This document shows, one piece after another, positions 6,452 through 9,130 of a stretch of 9,130 nucleotides of DNA; position 1 is the first letter of the stretch; each line of letters starts with the position of its first letter. Origin of the DNA: Phycisphaerales bacterium (GTDB lineage Bacteria > Planctomycetota > Phycisphaerae > Phycisphaerales > SM1A02); NCBI GenBank assembly GCA_007125255.1, contig SLDM01000412.1:1-9130 (forward strand). The letters are read 5' to 3'. The notes beneath the pieces are model-generated. The model was not told the origin of the DNA. It saw nothing but the letters and a program-made list of their open reading frames with translations, and did not search any database. The position numbers and the translations under genes were made by a program.

Positions 6452-6901
6452 TCACTCTCGCCGCCATTGGCGGCGCTGTTTCTTCTCTCCCTGCTCCTTC
6501 TTCTGCTTCAGCCTTCTCTCGCGGGCCGCCCGGCCGGGACGGGTCTTCTTCCGTTTCTTCGGCAGGGTGGCGGCCTTGATCACCAGGGTGCGCAGCCGCG
6601 CGAAACACGCATCGCGATTCTCCCGCTGAGACCGCGAATCCTCCGCCTGAATGAGCAATTCATCGTTCTGGGTCAGTCGCTGCCCGGCGAAGCGGCGCAG
6701 GCGGCTGAGTGCGGCGTCGCTGATGTTGCGAAGCGTATGCAGCGGGAGCCGCAGTTCGGCCTTGGTGTTCAGTTTGTTCACCGCCTGCCCCCCGGGCCCG
6801 CTGGAGCGAACAAACCGCACCGTCGCGGCGTCCGGCATGATCCAGACGCCTCGCCCGAGTTCAAGTGCGTTCGCCGGTTTCTGATCCGGGGGGTTCGTCA
6901 T
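6452..6901 (-). CDS. arfB: ArfB-like peptidyl-tRNA hydrolase (class I release-factor domain, ribosome rescue)
   Basis: A 149-residue protein with only the catalytic domain of class I release factors. GGQ is at 37-39 within RSSGPGGQAVNKLNTK, the loop that triggers hydrolysis of peptidyl-tRNA in the ribosomal A-site. There is no stop-codon recognition domain. The last 36 residues, from about 114, are extremely Lys/Arg-rich, as in ArfB (YaeJ), whose basic tail sits in the empty mRNA channel of stalled ribosomes. Size is close to E. coli ArfB (140). The likely job is rescue of ribosomes stalled on mRNAs lacking a stop codon. It is the first gene of a minus-strand pair with the aldolase and divergent from the outer-membrane protein gene. 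Another short release-factor homologue such as the PrfH group is less likely, given the size and tail. Confidence 0.9.
   Translation of the reverse strand: MTNPPDQKPANALELGRGVWIMPDAATVRFVRSSGPGGQAVNKLNTKAELRLPLHTLRNISDAALSRLRRFAGQRLTQNDELLIQAEDSRSQRENRDACFARLRTLVIKAATLPKKRKKTRPGRAARERRLKQKKEQGEKKQRRQWRRE
6459..6475 (-). other. perfect 7-bp hairpin at the arfB 3' end
   Basis: CGCCGCC and GGCGGCG flank a three-base loop and encode the last Arg/Gln/Trp codons of arfB. No U-run follows, so it is not a standard terminator. It could attenuate transcription or stabilise mRNA between arfB and eda, or simply reflect the Arg codons. Confidence 0.25.
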
Positions 6902-6946
6902 GCATGAAATCCGCTGGAGTTCGCGGCACGGCAGTCAAAAAGCGGC

Positions 6947-6952
6947 TACGCT
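6947..6952 (+). promoter_or_regulatory. candidate -10 box (TACGCT) for the outer-membrane protein gene
   Basis: GCTACGCT resembles the GCTACACT upstream of the PhnP-like gene. It would start a transcript near 6959 with a leader of about 48 nt before the ATG at 7007. Confidence 0.3.
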
Positions 6953-6993
6953 GAGTGCGCAAGTGCACTGACATGCTTCGGCACTGTATCCGG

Positions 6994-7000
6994 AAAAAGG
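6994..7000 (+). promoter_or_regulatory. Shine-Dalgarno-like site (AAAAAGG)
   Basis: AAAAAGG ends 6 nt before the ATG at 7007, fixing the start in front of a good signal peptide. Confidence 0.5.
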
Positions 7001-7006
7001 CACTCC

Positions 7007-8002
7007 ATGAATACGGCTTTTCGAATCATTTTTCTCCCACTCTTTCTTTTCGGTGTGCCCGCCGCGCATTCGGCGACGACCGCGCTCGAGTCGCTTCCCG
7101 GCCTGAACGGCGATCTGCCGGCGGACCGGGCGATGTCGAACGCCGAGGATGCTCCCCTGAACTTGAACGCCCGTACCGCCGAACGCGCCCCCGACCGGGC
7201 CGCCGCGATCGAGCCGACGGGCTTCCAGCTGATCGATTCACTCGAGTTTCGCTTTCTTCCCGGCGTGTGGCTGCCGCGCGTGAAGGGGAATACCCGCCTC
7301 AACCCCGGCGGAGATCGGATCACGTACGAAGACCAGCTCTCCCTGGACGATCGCGAGGCGACGTTTCTGCCCGAACTTTCCGTACGGAAGGATGCCATGT
7401 GGGAACTGCGGTTCCAGGGCTACGAGTTTTCCACCTCCGGTTCGGGAACGTTCGACGACTCGCGGTCGTTCGGGCAGGTGACGTTGAACCCGGGCGATAC
7501 TTTCCGCGCCGAGCTCGATTTCACCTCGTTCATGGCCGAGCTGCGAATCGGAACGTGGAACCTGCTCGAAGCGGTCGATGCCGAACGCAACGTGACCGCG
7601 GACGGCCGGCACAAAACCGATCTCCGGTTATGGCCGACCTTCGGCGTGCGAACCGCGCACGTGCGCCAGACGATCGAACGGGTCGGGGGTGAACGGGAAC
7701 GGGCCCGCGGTGACTGGGTCTTTCCCTACCTGGGGCTGCACATGCAGTTCGATCACCGGCCCGACGGGGCGGTACCGCTGCTGGAGCTCATGACCCTTGA
7801 AGCGGGGGTGGCGATCGGCCCGTCGATCAACGGCAACGGGTATCTCTGGCAGGTCCATGCCGGCCTGAGCTGGCACGTCACCGACAACCTCGGCATCCTC
7901 TTCGGCTACCGCCTCGTCGAACTGGAACGGGCGCGGGATGGCGATTTCAAGTTCGATGGCGGACTGCAGGGCGTTTTCGTCGCCGGATCGCTCCGCTTCT
8001 GA
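7007..8002 (+). CDS. hypothetical secreted protein, likely outer-membrane beta-barrel
   Basis: I do not recognise the family of this 331-residue protein. The first 22 or so residues form a signal peptide: hydrophobic FRIIFLPLFLFGV, then AAHS with probable cleavage before ATT. A linker rich in Ala, Asn and charged residues runs to about 75. From LIDSLEFRFLPGVWLP onward there are alternating hydrophobic/polar strands suited to a small barrel, among them FRAELDFTSFMAELRIG, FPYLGLHMQFD, LWQVHAGLSWHV and LGILFGYRLVEL. It ends in VAGSLRF, whose C-terminal Phe with alternating hydrophobic residues is the usual outer-membrane insertion signal. Two Met-containing and several Gly-rich turns fit, and no catalytic motif is visible. 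It is monocistronic, divergent from arfB and followed by priA in the same direction after 54 nt. The membrane location is inferred from pattern only. Confidence 0.75.
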   Translation: MNTAFRIIFLPLFLFGVPAAHSATTALESLPGLNGDLPADRAMSNAEDAPLNLNARTAERAPDRAAAIEPTGFQLIDSLEFRFLPGVWLPRVKGNTRLNPGGDRITYEDQLSLDDREATFLPELSVRKDAMWELRFQGYEFSTSGSGTFDDSRSFGQVTLNPGDTFRAELDFTSFMAELRIGTWNLLEAVDAERNVTADGRHKTDLRLWPTFGVRTAHVRQTIERVGGERERARGDWVFPYLGLHMQFDHRPDGAVPLLELMTLEAGVAIGPSINGNGYLWQVHAGLSWHVTDNLGILFGYRLVELERARDGDFKFDGGLQGVFVAGSLRF

Positions 8003-8009
8003 GTCTTCC

Positions 8010-8028
8010 CCGGCGAGCGCTGCGCCGG
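8010..8028 (+). terminator. possible terminator hairpin after the barrel protein gene
   Basis: CCGGCG (8010-8015) pairs with CGCCGG (8023-8028) around a seven-base loop, 8 nt after the stop at 8002. No T-run follows, so termination is uncertain. Confidence 0.3.
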
Positions 8029-8043
8029 ATCGGTGACGGGCAG

Positions 8044-8049
8044 TACACT
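8044..8049 (+). promoter_or_regulatory. candidate -10 box (TACACT) for priA
   Basis: TACACT ends 7 nt before the ATG at 8057, so transcription would begin at or beside the start codon. No Shine-Dalgarno sequence precedes the ATG, which is consistent with a leaderless mRNA. Confidence 0.4.
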
Positions 8050-8056
8050 CTGGGTC

Positions 8057-9130
8057 ATGACTTCGCTCTTTTCCGAGCCGCCACCGAAGGCGGTCGGCTA
8101 CGTTCGTGTGGCGGTCGAGCGCGCGGTGGATCGGTATCCCGACGGGTTGACCTACGCCATTCCCGAAGCCCTCGCCGACCTCCAGCCGGGCGAACGGGTG
8201 ATCGTTCCCCTCGGCCGGGGCGATCAGCCCACCGCGGCGTACATCATCGATCGCAGCGACAGGACCGAGCTCGATCCGGCAAAGATCAAGGCGGTGCGTG
8301 AGCGTGATCGTGCGGCGGTGCGCCTGCCGGGCGAAGTCATGCAACTGGCTGCCTGGATCAGCGGGTACTACGCCGCGCCGATCGGCATGACGCTCGCCTC
8401 CATGCTCCCCGCGGCGGTCAAGAAGAACGTCGGCGCGGTGCAGCGCACGATGATCGATCTGGCCACTCCGATTCCGGAGAACGAGCGGCTTTCCAAACAG
8501 CAGCGCCGCGTCGTGGAGGCGTTGACCGGGCTGCCCGAAACGCGCCGGCCGATCGAGATGCGCACCCTGGCGACGCTCGCCGAACTCCGTTCGACCACGC
8601 CGATCCGCGGCCTGGTGGATCGAGAGCTGCTCCGCGCGACGAAGAAGACCGCGATCGAAGCGGTCTGGAGTGAACATGCGATCGATCCCTTCGTGCCGGA
8701 AGCGCTGACCTCGCCGCAGCGCGCGGTGATCGATGCAGTCACGGGTTCGTTCGACGCGGGGTTCTCGGTCCACCTGCTGCACGGCGTGACGGGATCGGGC
8801 AAGACCGAGGTGTATATCCGCCTGATCAAACGCGTGGTGGAATCGGGGAAGGTCGCGCTGATGCTCGTGCCGGAGATTTCACTCACGCCGCAGACCGGCG
8901 GTCGACTGATCGGCCGGTTCCGGGATCACCGTGTCGCGGTGCTCCATTCGGGTCTGACCGCGGCGCAGCGGCATCAGCAATGGGCGCTGGTCGCCTCGGG
9001 GACGACCCCGATCGTGCTCGGCGCGCGTTCCGCGGTCTTCGCGCCCCTCCCGGATGAACGGCTCGGCCTGATTCTCGTCGATGAAGAGCACGACGGATCG
9101 TACAAGCAGGATCAGGTGCCGCGCTACCAC
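8057..9130 (+). CDS. priA: primosomal protein N' (PriA replication-restart helicase), 3' end cut by the window
   Basis: The first 358 codons of an open frame that has no stop before the window edge. PriA is a 3'-to-5' superfamily 2 DNA helicase that recognises stalled or collapsed forks and reloads the replisome. Residues 15-110 match the N-terminal DNA-binding domain (YVRVAVERAVDRYPDGLTYA, then GERVIVPLGRG). The winged-helix region follows. LTSPQRAVIDAV is the Q-motif region. Walker A is GVTGSGKT at 243-250, LVPEISLTPQT follows, and Walker B is DEEHD at 342-346, continuing into SYKQDQVPRYH, a highly typical PriA stretch. The zinc-binding cysteines and the C-terminal helicase half lie beyond the window; full-length PriA is about 700-800 residues. 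A 384-codon antisense frame covers part of this region but is not a gene. Confidence 0.95.
   Translation, partial: MTSLFSEPPPKAVGYVRVAVERAVDRYPDGLTYAIPEALADLQPGERVIVPLGRGDQPTAAYIIDRSDRTELDPAKIKAVRERDRAAVRLPGEVMQLAAWISGYYAAPIGMTLASMLPAAVKKNVGAVQRTMIDLATPIPENERLSKQQRRVVEALTGLPETRRPIEMRTLATLAELRSTTPIRGLVDRELLRATKKTAIEAVWSEHAIDPFVPEALTSPQRAVIDAVTGSFDAGFSVHLLHGVTGSGKTEVYIRLIKRVVESGKVALMLVPEISLTPQTGGRLIGRFRDHRVAVLHSGLTAAQRHQQWALVASGTTPIVLGARSAVFAPLPDERLGLILVDEEHDGSYKQDQVPRYH

Noticed and set aside
6389..6907. Plus-strand leucine-rich frame opposite arfB
   Set aside because: It is the complement of the Lys/Arg-rich arfB tail; the GGQ motif on the minus strand is decisive.
7628..8782. 384-codon antisense frame spanning the barrel-protein end and priA start
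   Set aside because: The sense strand encodes a recognisable PriA; the antisense product is low-complexity Arg/His/Asp-rich.

Overview
This window is GC-rich chromosomal DNA holding eight protein genes. It most likely comes from a Planctomycetota bacterium, perhaps class Phycisphaerae. That is an inference from the ThiD2-ThiE fusion, the strong G/C bias at third codon positions, several starts without a Shine-Dalgarno sequence, and an outer-membrane-type barrel protein (so a diderm). No rRNA, tRNA, IS element, CRISPR array or phage gene was seen. The layout looks like ordinary chromosome, with one accessory-looking locus at the left end.

Left block, plus strand (1-4191): a hairpin-rich leader of about 200 nt, then a flavin-dependent halogenase (210-1994). 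A TauE/SafE-type permease (1991-3082) overlaps the halogenase stop through GTGA, and a ThiD2-ThiE thiamine-synthesis fusion (3100-4191) follows 17 nt later. The halogenase and permease look translationally coupled. The thiamine gene may be read through from them or have its own promoter just before its ATG.

Middle block (4186-5740): a two-helix membrane protein of unknown function on the minus strand, whose stop overlaps that of thiE, faces away from a PhnP-like metallo-beta-lactamase-fold hydrolase on the plus strand (4886-5740).

Right block: a minus-strand pair of an ArfB-like ribosome-rescue hydrolase (6452-6901) and a KDPG/KHG aldolase (5789-6415). Divergent from it is a secreted protein with an outer-membrane barrel look (7007-8002), then the first half of primosomal helicase PriA (8057-9130), which runs off the window end.

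The points most worth a second look are the structured leader in front of the halogenase, including a segment that can pair in two mutually exclusive ways; the halogenase/anion-permease coupling; a ThiE domain that has lost the lysine of its Q-x-R-x-K phosphate-binding motif; and a recurring TANNNT box 6-7 nt before ATG codons, which suggests leaderless transcripts. I see no convincing wholly new multi-gene system. The leader plus halogenase plus permease unit is the best candidate.
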